The notes beneath the pieces are model-generated. The model was not told the origin of the DNA. It was given only the letters and a program-made list of their open reading frames with translations, and searched no databases. 64,000 nt of DNA, taken from Cryptomeria japonica. Its lineage: Eukaryota > Streptophyta > Pinopsida > Cupressales > Cupressaceae. Where the stretch lies: NCBI RefSeq assembly GCF_030272615.1, contig NC_081409.1:19532260-19596259 (forward strand), given 5' to 3'. A program made the translations under genes and the position numbers. Of this stretch, positions 42,723 through 53,937 are shown piece by piece. Numbering within the stretch: the first letter of the stretch is position 1; every line of letters begins with the position of its first letter.

Positions 42723-44045
42723 AAGGCCAGTTGCATCATCATTTCTTTTAGTGTTTTCTTTGTATTTACATTTAAAATCTAAAGAGAAAAACAAAGAAAT
42801 AAACAAATTTTGACTTTGAACAAACCTTGAATCAACTTCCTTCATCACTGAGTATTGTAGACTTGCGACCTCCTCATAGTGTGGTCAAAGTGTTGTACAA
42901 ATTTTCCATGAGCTTTATGACCCAAACTGCCACAAGAGTTGTGTTGTTCTCAAATTTTGATTCCCTCCTATTCCTCCCTGTAAGAAAATTTAATAACTTT
43001 GTCCGTAAATGAAGAGGACACCAAGAAAATAGAATTCTAGACTAACATATAACAAGGTTTCAACAAAACCTTCTACACTTTGAACTTATCCAAAGCTCGG
43101 GTGGGTATACCTTTTGTGAATACTTTCACACTTTTAAATTGAGATCCACAGTAAACCAATGCTAAAACCTATGGACTTCATCACCTTAATAAAACTGAAA
43201 CATTAAAGAAAACTTATGCTCATTTTTAGTATTTGATCCCAGGAAAGATAGAAAGAATTCCATAACTGACATCAGTGCCTTATCCAGGCTACAGAGTCAC
43301 CTAAATCAAGCAAGAGTTTCAAAACTGAACATTCTCATACATTTCATCACTTCGGCTTTCATGAACCCCATACATGCCTCACATATATATAGGTTCTTTC
43401 ACTTTAAACTAAAACCATTTATCAAATTCAAAGCAGCAAACATTTGATCTACTGACAGAAATATTTCATGCATATTTAATCCCTCTCCTGAAGAGAAAAG
43501 CCAGAAATATATCTATAAGATTTCCTTAAAATCCATGCTCAATCGAATAACCCTAAATTATCCAAATGAAACCAGCAAATTAATGAATGCACACTAAAAG
43601 ACAAAGAAGATTTAGGCCTGAAACTTTGATCTATATATTTATATTCATTTCGAAAATTTTACATGACTCAAGGTAATTCCTGAGAGAACTAGAAAAACCC
43701 TAGATATATTTCAGTAGAGTTTCTTTACAAATTCTTGTGATGTTCTTTTTCTAAGTCCTGGTATCCATTTATAACAATATGGATGCAAACAAGCTTCGGA
43801 CTTTCCTAGGAAAAGTTTGTTACAACCATGATTCCGCTGAAAAGGAAAGCAAAATACAATCATTTCATTTCCTAACTGCCTTTTAAGTTTGTTGTTTCGC
43901 TACAACATCTTCTAACTATTCTAGGACTTCCTCTTCTTGTACTGCATATTTGTTTTTCCACTCTTGGAACACGTCATCACTTGGCCAGGAGAAGCTAACA
44001 ATCTTCTTTTTCATCTTATTTAGCCTTTTCCATGTGATTCTCAAT
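42723..44045. other. Unassigned stretch
   Basis: The first few hundred bases may be leader of a second Tat copy. From about 43000 on I find no domain, repeat or LTR edge. The end near 43900-44045 may belong to the unknown minus-strand ORF that follows. Confidence 0.3.
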
Positions 44046-46540
44046 TTACCAACCTCTGTCTCCTAGAAAACCATAATGTGACTTTACTTTCTCAATCTCC
44101 TCAATTGGCTTAATAAATAAAGATGTGTCATCTGTATTAATGACCTCATTTACCCTCTGAGACAAGTTATACCCCAACTCTTCCAGCCATACCTTTTCTT
44201 CTTTTAGCTGACTTGGACCAACAAAACCCCCAAAAAACAACTCATACTTATGATCAGAATATTATTTTCTATATAAGTGGGCTTTTCTCTTCACACCTGC
44301 CCTTTCTTCTGCTAATCCAATCATCCCTTTTATTAACTCACAAGTGGATTTGATATTGGCATTAGCCTCTGCCTCTCCATGAGATGAACACATAAGTTCC
44401 AACTCCACTCCCCTAGGCATCCACTTATTCAGAATTGGCTCCAAACTGGCCTTATCTTCTTTCAAATTAGTCAAAATATTCAAAATTCTTTTCATGTAAA
44501 TGTATACAATAGAGGCTCTAACTGAGTCAGCAAATTTCAAAATTGTACCTCTAACCTTTTCTTCATATTCACTTGCAAGCAAGGCTTGAGCCTGTTTAAA
44601 CTTTTCCATCAAATCTTGTATGGTTTTAGTTGCTTCGAAACCAAAGGTCATAGGAGAAGGGGGAAATTCAATGATAGGACTAGTGCGTGGGGGTCTTTCT
44701 GGAGAAGATGCAATCATTAGAGTGGAGGACTCACCCTTCTGATGTTGCCCTGCCAATTGACTTTGTAATCTAGCAATGATGCTATCCCTATTGGCTATCT
44801 CTCATTTGGCTTCATTATAAGCCCTTAGAATTGTTTCTAATCTCACCTGGATATCAACCCTCTCCTTTGCTTCCTTCTTAGCCACTGCCACACTAATTTT
44901 GTAGTTTCTAGAACTATGCTGGCAGCTTCTACCACCCTTGTGTCCTAGACTCTCTTCACTATCATACCTCCTAGGTAACTAAATTATAATGTGTCCTTCC
45001 TCCTTCTACTCTCATCCCTCTTCGAGGACCACATAACCAAAGCAACATTATCCTTACTGAATGTCACTCCTTCTAGGGGCTTGGGTTCTTTCCTTACTGC
45101 TTCAAGTACTAAGGCATATGTTGTGTCCCATTCAGGAAGGATTAAAACACCAGCCTTTGACACCATTTCTCTCCCCTTTTTAGGAGTAATGGCTTTAAAT
45201 TTTGCCATCATTTCTTGTTTCGCCTCTTCCTCCATTGTATTTACATCTTTGTGAGGTTTCTCATTCTTTTTCTTCTCACATCTTGCCTTAAATTGCTCAA
45301 TGTTTTGTTTCCAAACAAATTGCATAAAGGACCCTGTTGTAACAAAATTACTATCAGCCAGGAACTCCTCACTGGCTTGTTTGATAGCAGGGTCTAGCTC
45401 TTTTCCTTTGAACTCATCTACAGTCAAGTTCATCTCAGCACTCGGTGGCTCTTCAAGTATTCCCTCTTGTGTTTCCTCATAAGTGTAGGCAATCTCCCCA
45501 AGACTTCCTAACTGCAACAATTGCTCTATCACTTCCTGTTCATCTCCCACATGGATAGGGGATTGGGATGGAGAGTACAGAGGTTCACCTATTTGCACCT
45601 CTTTTCCTACCCTTTTCCTTTTAGGGGAGTTTTGGATGTCAATGACATCTTCTATTGCTCTCTTTCCTTTTGAAGTAGAGGGCTCACTAGTTACCAGCAC
45701 TAGCACACTATACCTTGGCTTCTTATGCATCACATAATCACCTGGAGGGATGGCCTTGGCAAAGGCAGGCTTGGCTAAAACCAACTTAGCCCTTTCAAGA
45801 TCATTCCTCATTATAACCTCCCTCTTTTCCTTCAATGTCTGCATTAGGTCTTCAAAATAAAGAATTAAGAATTTAATTTTCTCCTCAAAGGGAGTAAAAC
45901 TAGATAGAGGATCATAACCACCATCAAATTGGTGAATAAAATCAAGAGCCTTCTTGTATGCTACCCATTTTTCTTTTCTCAATTCTTGCTCATCTAGATT
46001 GAATTCATTTCTGATCAGATCCTCAGGAAAATGGAACTGATGTGGTCTACCTTTACATACTACTCTCTTTCTGAACATACCATTGAAGAAATCTTTAGGG
46101 TCAACAAATCTTGATACTGCAGTAGACAACCTATATGGTTGAAAGAAATCATCAAAGTGTTTCTAGCCACCCTTGGTGATTACAAATTGATGAGCCATGG
46201 TGATGGTTGGGAAAATGGTCCCTTTCCCCCTATTTGTTAACTCTGCCTCTTGCACAGCCCCAATTTGCCTTAGGATCTCTGCAATTCCTATCTTCAATGG
46301 GACTTGATAGGGCAACAAATATGGAGTTCCTCTGAATCCATAAACTCTAAACACTATAGAGACAGGGTACAAGTATATATCACCCCAATTGTGCACAATC
46401 TTGATACCTTTAGCAAATTATTTAGGCCTAAGGAACTCTAGGAGGGCCTTAGGGATCCTAGGGTTTTATTGGCACAAAAGAATCCTAAGTCTAGATGCAA
46501 AGCATCTGTCAAACTTCAAGTAACTGGCATCCTCTATTAG
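44046..46540 (-). pseudogene. Unknown large ORF with nuclear-localisation-like motif, cut by insertion
   Basis: Minus-strand frames 46540-46400 (broken), 46396-46163, 46129-44984, 44756-44262 and 44240-44046 read as one decayed protein. The first part starts M-G-F-L-I-E-D-A-S and contains H-N-W-G-D-I-Y-L-Y-P-V and F-R-G-T-P-Y-L-L-P-Y. The middle has a globular, charged region (Y-D-P-L-S-S-F-T-P-F-E-E-K) and a basic motif S-P-K-R-K-R-V-G-K. The end is helix-prone. The first part is cut by the copia LTR at 46556. I recognise no family. It could be an extra ORF of a retrotransposon, since the similar-looking ORF at 47675-64000 sits inside one. Confidence 0.5.
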
Positions 46541-46555
46541 GAATCCCATTGATAC

Positions 46556-47320
46556 TGAGAGGGGGGGGTGAATCAGTATCTGATCGGTGATTAGAATTTC
46601 TTGAATTAAAACATGCAGAACATATTATAATAGTGTATCGGTATGCAAGAAATAATGCAGTAAATAGAATCAAGAACATCAACATGAAAAGCACACCATA
46701 ACAGAAGGTTTTAACGAGGAAACCTGGTGTGGGAAAAACCTCGGCGGGATTTGTGACCCACAATATTCACTCACTGGCCAATAAGAGAATATTACTTGCA
46801 ATAGGGGCCTGCACAAGCAAGAAGGCCAACTGCCTAGAGCTCACTGCTCAATGGGAAGTTTTACTGACTTACAATGAAGATTATACAAATCCAATATCTT
46901 GTACTACTTTACAATAGCATCTATAATGCCTGATCTAGTACTGGTTGCTGCTCTGCTTCTTACATAAACCCTTAGCCTATATTTCACATAATAGGTCTGC
47001 CTAATATTTTTCTTTTATTCTCCCTCACACATTACCAAATGTCTACAATGATCTCTTTTATATATAAGAGTCATTTTACAATTTGCCAAGTCGGCTTACA
47101 AAATAATAAACAAAATAAAATATAACAAAATCTTGTCGGCCTCTATGCCGGTATACTTCTTTTCTTTGTGCCAGTGTCAGTGTCTTGAGTGCCAGTGTAG
47201 AGTGTGATCTACTGATGCTGGTATAATGCTTTTGTCGATGCCATAGGATTGCAAGGTTGCCATCAATTACAAAACCTTCAATCACATACAATGTCTCATT
47301 GGAGTGTGCATATGCCAACA
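46556..47320 (-). repeat. Copia-type 3' LTR
   Basis: Plus-strand edges TGAGAGGGGGG and TATGCCAACA, 765 bp. It shares both edge sequences and the GGGAAAAACC plus ACCCACAA block with 490-1999, but is half as long. Confidence 0.78.
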
Positions 47321-47674
47321 ATCTCCCCCTTTGGCATTGGTGGCAACACTCATGAGAAATTTAAAAAATGTATCAAAAAATGTGAAGTCCAAAAATGTTA
47401 CCAAAAATGTGTTTGCTCCCCCTGAGCATATGATTCCTGTGATATTGAATTTTCTCATCCCACCACTCCCCCTTTGGAATCAATGACAAAGGTTGTCAAG
47501 ATGTCAGTAGAGTTTGTAGTTTCAACCTTGTAACTGGGTGGTTACAATTTGAAAAAGATCTCCCAAAATCAAGTTTATACTATCCATAAATTTCTTGCTA
47601 TCCTTTATTGTTGTCTCTGTTCTCTTCACTGTACCGGTGAGATGCTCCAAATGCTCTGCCGATGTTTTTTGTCC
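47321..47674 (-). other. Polypurine tract and short spacer
   Basis: The minus strand reads CCAAAGGGGGAGAT before the LTR start TGTTGGCATATG (47334-47321). A second purine run, CCAAAGGGGGAGTGG, lies at 47477-47463. The rest up to the ORF stop is non-coding. Confidence 0.7.
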
Positions 47675-50158
47675 CTATATTAGTGCCTCAGATACTTCCT
47701 TCCGTAGTGATGCTAGATAGTCCAATCTTGGACTTAGTTTTAGTCTCAAATGTTTTGCCTTATTCACTATTCTTTCTTTCTCTCTTTCCAATTTAAGTAA
47801 ATCTTCTTCAAAATTTGTTATCTTCTCCTCAAAAACTGATAGTGTATCAGATGAGTTAACAAAATTATCTACAAGTTTATTGATCTCATCCTGTACCTTG
47901 CTCATCTTTTTGTCTATATCTACAGTCAAAAAGTTTGTCTTACAGGTGTCTTTGTACAAAGTTTTGTACTCTTTCAATAAATTACACAATTCCAGTAGAA
48001 GTGTGTCAAAATCTCTGTTACACTTCTTTATTTGCTTATCAAAGAATTTCTGTTTTTCAATTTCTACTTTATCCTTCAATGACTCTTCCTTTATTTTCTC
48101 AATTTTTTCTGTGATATATTTACACAGTGTATCAAGTTGTCCTAAAGAATCTTTATTGTCTATATTACAGTTAGGAGCAATTACCTTCAAAATTGTTATG
48201 GTATCATCAATTGCCTTGTAAGCTTGTGAGCTGCAGTCTATTATCTTTTTGATTGAATCTAATAGTACCTCAGTCACATTAGTTGATTTGTAGCCTAATG
48301 ATGAACCAACATTCTGAGTACCATCAGTGGAAGTAACCAAGCTTGTATTGACCTCTAGTAGGTCTGTTTGTGTCAAAATTTCTTTAAGCAATGGTTTTTC
48401 TATTTCTCCAGTTGTCGGTGGCACTGTTTCCTTATGTTTCTGTTCTTCTTGTTGTTGTTCCTATTCCAGTGCCTTTTGCTCTATTTGTTGCATTGTCTCA
48501 GTCTGAGTCTCTACCTTTTTCTCTTTGTCTTCTGCTGGTTTCTCCTGTGTGTTTTCAGTTTGCTCAGCTACCGGAGGCTCACTAGCCATGTCAGTCTTAT
48601 CAGCTATATCTTTGTCTACCACTATGTTGATCTTTTGAGTATCAACATCCACAATATATAAGACTTCAGGATTAGGATTACCATCCTCTACATCCATACT
48701 CTCAGTTGTCGGTTGATCTTCTATAGCTGTTGTTTTTACCAATGGAGTATTCAAAGGAGGTGGGGGTAAGTTGTCTCTAACCTTGATACTAGGTGGTCAA
48801 CCAACTTTACCTTTACCCTTGTCTCTATCTTTCTGATAAACTTTTATGGGTTTGGAGTTCCTGTATTCTTCTTGTTTTTCTTTTTCAACTAGGAATATAT
48901 CCCATCCATTTTCTGTTTCCTTAGTCACCTCATTAACTCTTCCAACCATTAAAGCAATGTGTCGGTGTGCAGTAGAAAATACTGACTAGTTGGCTTGAGC
49001 AATTAGGTCATCAATTTCTTTGGGTGAATTTACCAGATAAATAGCAAGTAGCTTTTCAATATTTATCTTCTTGTCTAGTTCTACTACTGCTTGTCTTCTT
49101 GCTTCCAGTCTATTAAATAGTTCATCTGGAACTTCATTTACTACTTCCATCAAAAACTTCTTATACATATCCATATGCAATATAACACTATTTTCAACTT
49201 GTTCTTTTTCATCAGTTGTTAAAGTGTCATATATTTTTTCTATGTTTTTCAATTTACCTTCCTCTGTAATTTCATTCAACAGTATATCAAAAGGGGTCAT
49301 CTTTGTTTGTCCTTTTCTTCTTTTTGGGTGTCAGTTTCTTCTTCTTTGGTGTAGCCTTTCTTACCAGAGATCTCACTACTTGTTGTTTTTGTCTTGTCCT
49401 CCTGGTGAGGGTGTGGTTGCCAGTGAGGGATCTCTTTTCCTTACAACTCTTTTGAAAGTTGCAGACATGTCACTCCCCGAAGAAGTACCTACCGGTGATA
49501 GGTGAGTTTCAGGTTGTGGAGTTGCTAACTCATCCTCTGTAATACCAGTTTTCTTCAACACATCTTCTTTGATAGCCTTTTCTTGTCTAGAACCTTTCCT
49601 TACAACAGCCTCAACCTTTTTCACTCTTTTCTTTGATTGTATTTGGCTTTCAATAGTTTCTGCACTACCAAATATTTCTTCCTTAGGTTCTCTAGGGGCT
49701 TCTAGAAGTGCTTTAGCATATGTTTCAATTATATGATCATCTGTTTCATAGCCCATCTCGGTTACCCAAACTATCCTAGGGATGACTTCTTCCATCCAGA
49801 TTTCATCCTTCTTGATGACAAAGCATATTTCATCTTTGTATTTGTCGACAATCTTTTGTGATAACCTGATTCTTTTCTTCATTTTGGCCTTTAATGCTTG
49901 AAAGAAGTCATGAATATTGTTTTCCTTGTTTTCTCCCATGTTATTGAATAGTTCTGTTAACTATTTGCCTACCGGTATGTCATATCCAAGTTCTTTGTAG
50001 CCTATACCGGGAACCTGTTTTGTTATATGTAGCATCAGACATACTAACAGATTTCCAAACCTGAAAGTTCCTTTCTTGTCCTTCTTAATCTTTCCAAGGT
50101 TCTCAATTAATTCATCTTTTAACCACTCACATATATCAATCTTTGCATTATCTGTGAC
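47675..50158 (-). pseudogene. Unknown ORF of copia-type element, C-terminal part
   Basis: Minus-strand frames 50161-49961, 49939-49376, 49300-48986, 48754-48461 and 48424-47675 follow on from each other. The first contains W-L-K-D-E-L-I-E-N-L-G-K and F-R-F-G-N-L-L-V-C-L-M-L. The next contains V-D-K-Y-K-D-E-I-C-F and W-V-T-E-M-G-Y-E. A lysine tract with P-K-K-K-K-L-T-P-K-K-K-K-R (near 49330) looks like a nuclear localisation signal. The last 250 residues are charged, heptad-like and predict a coiled coil. There are a stop at about 49958 (Gln position) and several shifts. No known domain recognised. The N-terminal part is at 63431-64000. Confidence 0.55.
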
Positions 50159-50163
50159 CATAT
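50159..50163. repeat. Target site duplication CATAT (partner at 63426-63430)
   Basis: CATAT on both sides of the Tat element. It also falls at matching points of the interrupted ORF, so the insertion is precise. Confidence 0.93.
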
Positions 50164-50461
50164 TGTAGACATCTAAAAATGGTCAATGCTTGCGGAATCA
50201 TACTTTAACATTTGCGCACTGCCTTATTTTAGGGTTTTTGCATCGCATTAACATTTCTCCTATGTCACGCACTTGGTTTTTTATCATTTGCGAGCATCGA
50301 GTCCTTCTTCTGCATTCTTTATTTATCTTGCTCTCAAATTTGGTCTTGTCGACAACAATCTTCAGTCATGATTTTAGTCAATCTTATCCTATCGCATCAA
50401 TGTGCGTGCTCATTTGTCATCATTTTGGACATCGTCAATCCTAATTAGGGTTTTGTCCTCT

Positions 50462-50830
50462 TATCAATCTTGTCATTTTGTGATCGATTTGTCATCGATC
50501 ATTGTCCTCTTATCAATCTTGTTGTTTTGCGATCGATTTGTCATCGATCGTTGTCATTTTCAATCTTGTCGTTTTGCAATCGATTTGTCATCGATCATTG
50601 TCCTCTTATCAATCTTGTTGTTTTGCGATTGATTTCTCATCGATCGCTGTCATTTTCAATCTTGTCGACTTGCGATCGATTTGTCATCGATCGTTGTCAT
50701 TTTCAATCTTATCGACTTGCGATCGATTTGTCATCGATCGTGGTCATTTTCAATCTTGTCGTCTTACGATCAATTTGTCATTGATTGTCGTCCTTCTCAA
50801 TCATGTCAATTTGGATCAATTTGTCATTGT
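50462..50830 (+). repeat. Tandem hairpin array in 5' LTR (about 48-bp units)
   Basis: Seven to eight units of about 48 bp, each with an arm, the loop TTGTC and a matching arm. The standard arms are CGATCGAT and ATCGATCG. Variant arms keep pairing, for example TGATCGAT (50481-50488) with ATCGATCA (50494-50501). The 3' LTR copy is at 62160-62480. The array lies upstream of the TATA box, so in U3. Confidence 0.82.
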
Positions 50831-51387
50831 TCCTCGTCAATTGGTGCATTTATCAATCAAATCATTTATCAATTCAAAATCATGATCGAATCGACATCAA
50901 ATCAATCTTACATCAAGACCTAATTGTCGTCCTTGCATTTCTAATTTATCTTCTAGGGTTTCATGATTTATTCATTTAACATTGTTTGTCATTTTCTCTC
51001 CATTTTTCTCTTTGGGATAAATGATTTATTTATTTATCCTAATTCTTCTTGTCACAATTAAATGTTTATTTAATTGGCTAATTAATTCCTCCTATTTTTG
51101 TAAATTAATTAATGAATGAGAAATTATTAATTAATTTACCAAATTTTCATCAATTTCCTAAATTCCAAGTCATCATTTCTAACCTAATTTTCTAATTGTT
51201 TCTAATGTCTATTTCTATTTCAAAATCTTGTCATAAATTCTTGCATAGCAATTTGTCATAAATTGTCATAAATTGTCATAAATCCTTACATAGCAATTTG
51301 TCATACACTTGTCATAATTTTGCTATTCCTGATTTGAATTTCCATTCGAATCACTTTCATGCTAATTTGATCTTTTCTCCAATTTTT

Positions 51388-51398
51388 CTATAAATTGG
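51388..51398 (+). promoter_or_regulatory. LTR TATA box
   Basis: CTATAAATTGG; the same sequence occurs in the 3' LTR at 63093-63103. Confidence 0.55.
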
Positions 51399-51720
51399 AT
51401 GAATTTCTTCAATCAAAGTCCCTGGTCGAATCAATCACGCTTCTAGTATTCCTGCGCTACCATCTTGTCTACTTGCTTTCACATCATGCTTATGCACTAG
51501 TAGGTGAGATCCACAAACAAAGCTATTTGAAGGAGAAAGAAGGAAAATGGAGCCACATGAAGGAGACATTCACGTTTGCAAGGGTTTGCGTTTGAATTGA
51601 TGTCTTGTTTTCATGTCTTTATTGAGTGTTTTTAGGATTGTTATCATTGCAATTGAGTTTTCGTGATTTGAACTAGGCTAATATTGATTTGCTTTGATGA
51701 TTTCCAGATTCGTACCTACA

Positions 51721-51740
51721 TTAATTGGTGAACTCGATGT
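51721..51740 (+). other. Primer binding site of full-length Tat element
   Basis: TTAATTGGTGAACTCGATG follows the LTR directly. It is a variant of the primer sites at 27396 and 42704, with a 4-base spacer before TGG. Confidence 0.6.
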
Positions 51741-51835
51741 GAACTAACCCCTTAATCATGTTTTGAGTGCTTTTGAGTTGATTTGCAGGTGAAAAACCCA
51801 AGAAACAGGGTAATGCAAGGCTTTCTAAGAACTTT

Positions 51836-52000
51836 TGTGCCTGTGTAGGAGCAATCTGCGCCTGTGTCAAGCATTTTGCGCCTGTGTCAAGGACTTCTAC
51901 ACCTATGTCAAAGGGATCTGTACCTGTGCTACTGCATTATGCGCCTATGTTATTGCATTATGCGCCTGTGTGAGACATTCTGCGCCTGTGTAGGGCCAGA
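51836..52000 (+). repeat. TGCGCCTGTGT repeat cluster in sense leader
   Basis: About nine degenerate units with core TGCGCCTGTGT in one direction, roughly 100-280 bases past the primer site. Related words in both directions recur in the antisense intron at 61215-61345. Confidence 0.75.
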
Positions 52001-53835
52001 AATAGAGGTAAAAAGCAGTGTTTTTTACTTGCAAATTATTTTGTTTTGCATTATGTTTCTGCTTTTTGGTTTTATGGTACTAATTCTTTGTGCAGCACCT
52101 TGGCATTACGCATGGCAAAGACAAAAAAATGAAACTACTAACACATTTTATGCAGGTTCGCTAGTCAAAGATCAAACATATCAAACTTCTAACTTGGTGT
52201 TTTTGCAGGTTGCCTTGTACTCCAACTAAACTTTGTGTTTGTAATTCATAGTTAGGCACCTAGTATGATTGCTAAATAGGATGGAATGAACGTGTGTTTG
52301 CTTTGATTGTTGAGTTTGACATTGGAGTAGGAGAGTATGCTCTCATCCTTTTTAGGGTGATCAGAAATCCAGATCTTCGATACCATTCTCTTGGTTCAAA
52401 TTGTTTGTTACCTTTAGAGGGCCTGCCTTCTCGACCATTTGCTTTCTTTTGCAAGCAAGTGACAATCATGAGAAGGGAACGACCCAAAGTGAGTATAGCT
52501 AGAATACCCTTGCATTCTAACTCACTATAAATAAATACCTGATGAGCGAAAGCTTTGAAGGAAGGGTTACGTGGGAATTGTAGTTACTTGGGAGGTGATG
52601 ACCCTTGGACTCTTTCTCATATCAACATCTAAGTAGGGCCTTGTGGTCTAAATCATGCTTGCATGACTACATTTGTTTGGTATCTTGGTGGGCTTAATGT
52701 CTCAATCACGCTTGCGTGACACCAAGGAGTAATGCTTAACAGAAATCCTTACTAAACACCTTGTATTTAGAGGCCAAAAATCCTTCTAGTTGCTTGAGAA
52801 GGACAAGTTTGGATACTTGGAAGAGATACTAAGTTCACCATGGGGAGATTTCCATGGGGACTGATGCTTGGTTGCTCTAAGAAGTGAGTGTCGTGGAGGG
52901 GAGCCCGTGGGGTCAAGCATCTATGTATTCTCCTTGAATCTCATAATGAGTCTACCTCTTCAAGTACCTACTGTCCTTGCCTACCATAAGAAATGTGTGA
53001 ATGAGCATAATTGTCTTGAGTCTAAGTTGAAATATCTTGTCTTCTTTGTTTGTCAAAAGTTGAGATGTGTCTCATTTCAAAAACAAGACAAATTGATTCA
53101 AAACAAGGTTAAACCCAAGAGTATTTCATTCAACAAACTTCAAAACACCTTCAAACATGGTTGTCAAACAATAAAATCTTGTATCAACATTCATGTCACT
53201 TAGATTTAGGTTCATCCTAGGTTTGCATTTTCCAAATTCATTGTCAATTACCAAGGTTAAGTTTCACCTAGGTCATACTCCTTTGCCTATCAATAAGGGT
53301 TATCCATTTGCATGTGTCCTCTTGCATTAGAGTAATACCATTGTCATACATTCGTATTTGCATACCCTAGGTCTCTTCATTAAGCTTAGGTCATTATCAT
53401 ATCATATTAGGATCATTTGAATAGTAATTGTCCCTTTGCATATAGTGTCAAAACTAGGCTTTGTCATACTTGAGTAATCCAAATCTTTGATAAATCCTAA
53501 GTCATTGTTAGGAAGTCTAGAACTTATCAAACCTTTTCTCTTTTTGTCATTTGGTCAAACCTAGCTTAGTATCCAAGCATATAGGGGAGACATTGTCATT
53601 TTGTCCTTTTGTCACTTGGTCTTTTTGTCCTTTGAGGTCTAGACATCATTTCAATTTCCTAAGGGTCTCTTTTTAGATTTACATTTCAAAAGTTTGTCAA
53701 AATCTTGAAAAACAACCAAAAACATAGGTTGCATTCTTGCCATAGATTGCATTTTCATCTATTTAGTTTTCATTTAGTTGCATACCATACATTATCCTTG
53801 AAAAATTCCAAAAATATTGCTTTCGCATAGTGACA
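52001..53835 (+). other. Non-coding leader of full-length Tat element
   Basis: Segment 52300-52910 is shared with 12640-12230 (reverse complement) and with 240-489. From 52910 to 53830 it is pyrimidine-rich without coding signal; the open frame at 52868-53203 has no domain. It ends at the gag ATG, 53836. Confidence 0.6.
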
Positions 53836-53871
53836 TGCCTGTTGAGACAAGGACAAAATCAAAAAGATAGG
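53836..53871 (+). pseudogene. gag: Gag start remnant
   Basis: ATG followed by P-V-E-T-R-T-K-S-K-R and a TAG stop. The N-terminus resembles the gag start of the minus-strand element at 11361. The rest of gag and protease is deleted. Confidence 0.55.
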
Positions 53872-53937
53872 TCTTTGAGTGAACACAGTAAGGCACTCTC
53901 TGATCATGAAAAAGTAAAAATAAAAGACGTACCTGCA

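Larger units (their letters stand above)
50164..51720 (+). repeat. 5' LTR of full-length Tat element
   Basis: Starts TGTAGACATC and ends CGTACCTACA, 1557 bp. It contains a hairpin array (50462-50830), a TATA-like CTATAAATTGG (51388-51398) and an open frame of 66 codons (51395-51595, begins with TTG, no ATG) that is also present in the 3' LTR. That frame has no independent support. Confidence 0.93.

Noticed and set aside
50402-50979. Several overlapping open frames with repeated S-I-C-H-R-S / I-N-L-V phrases
   Set aside because: They lie in the 48-bp hairpin array of the LTR. The open frames come from the repeat period and recur identically in the other LTR (62100-62666).
51395-51595. 66-codon ORF present in both LTRs of the full-length Tat element
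   Set aside because: It opens with TTG without an ATG, and the two LTRs are recent copies of each other, so shared openness is not evidence of coding.
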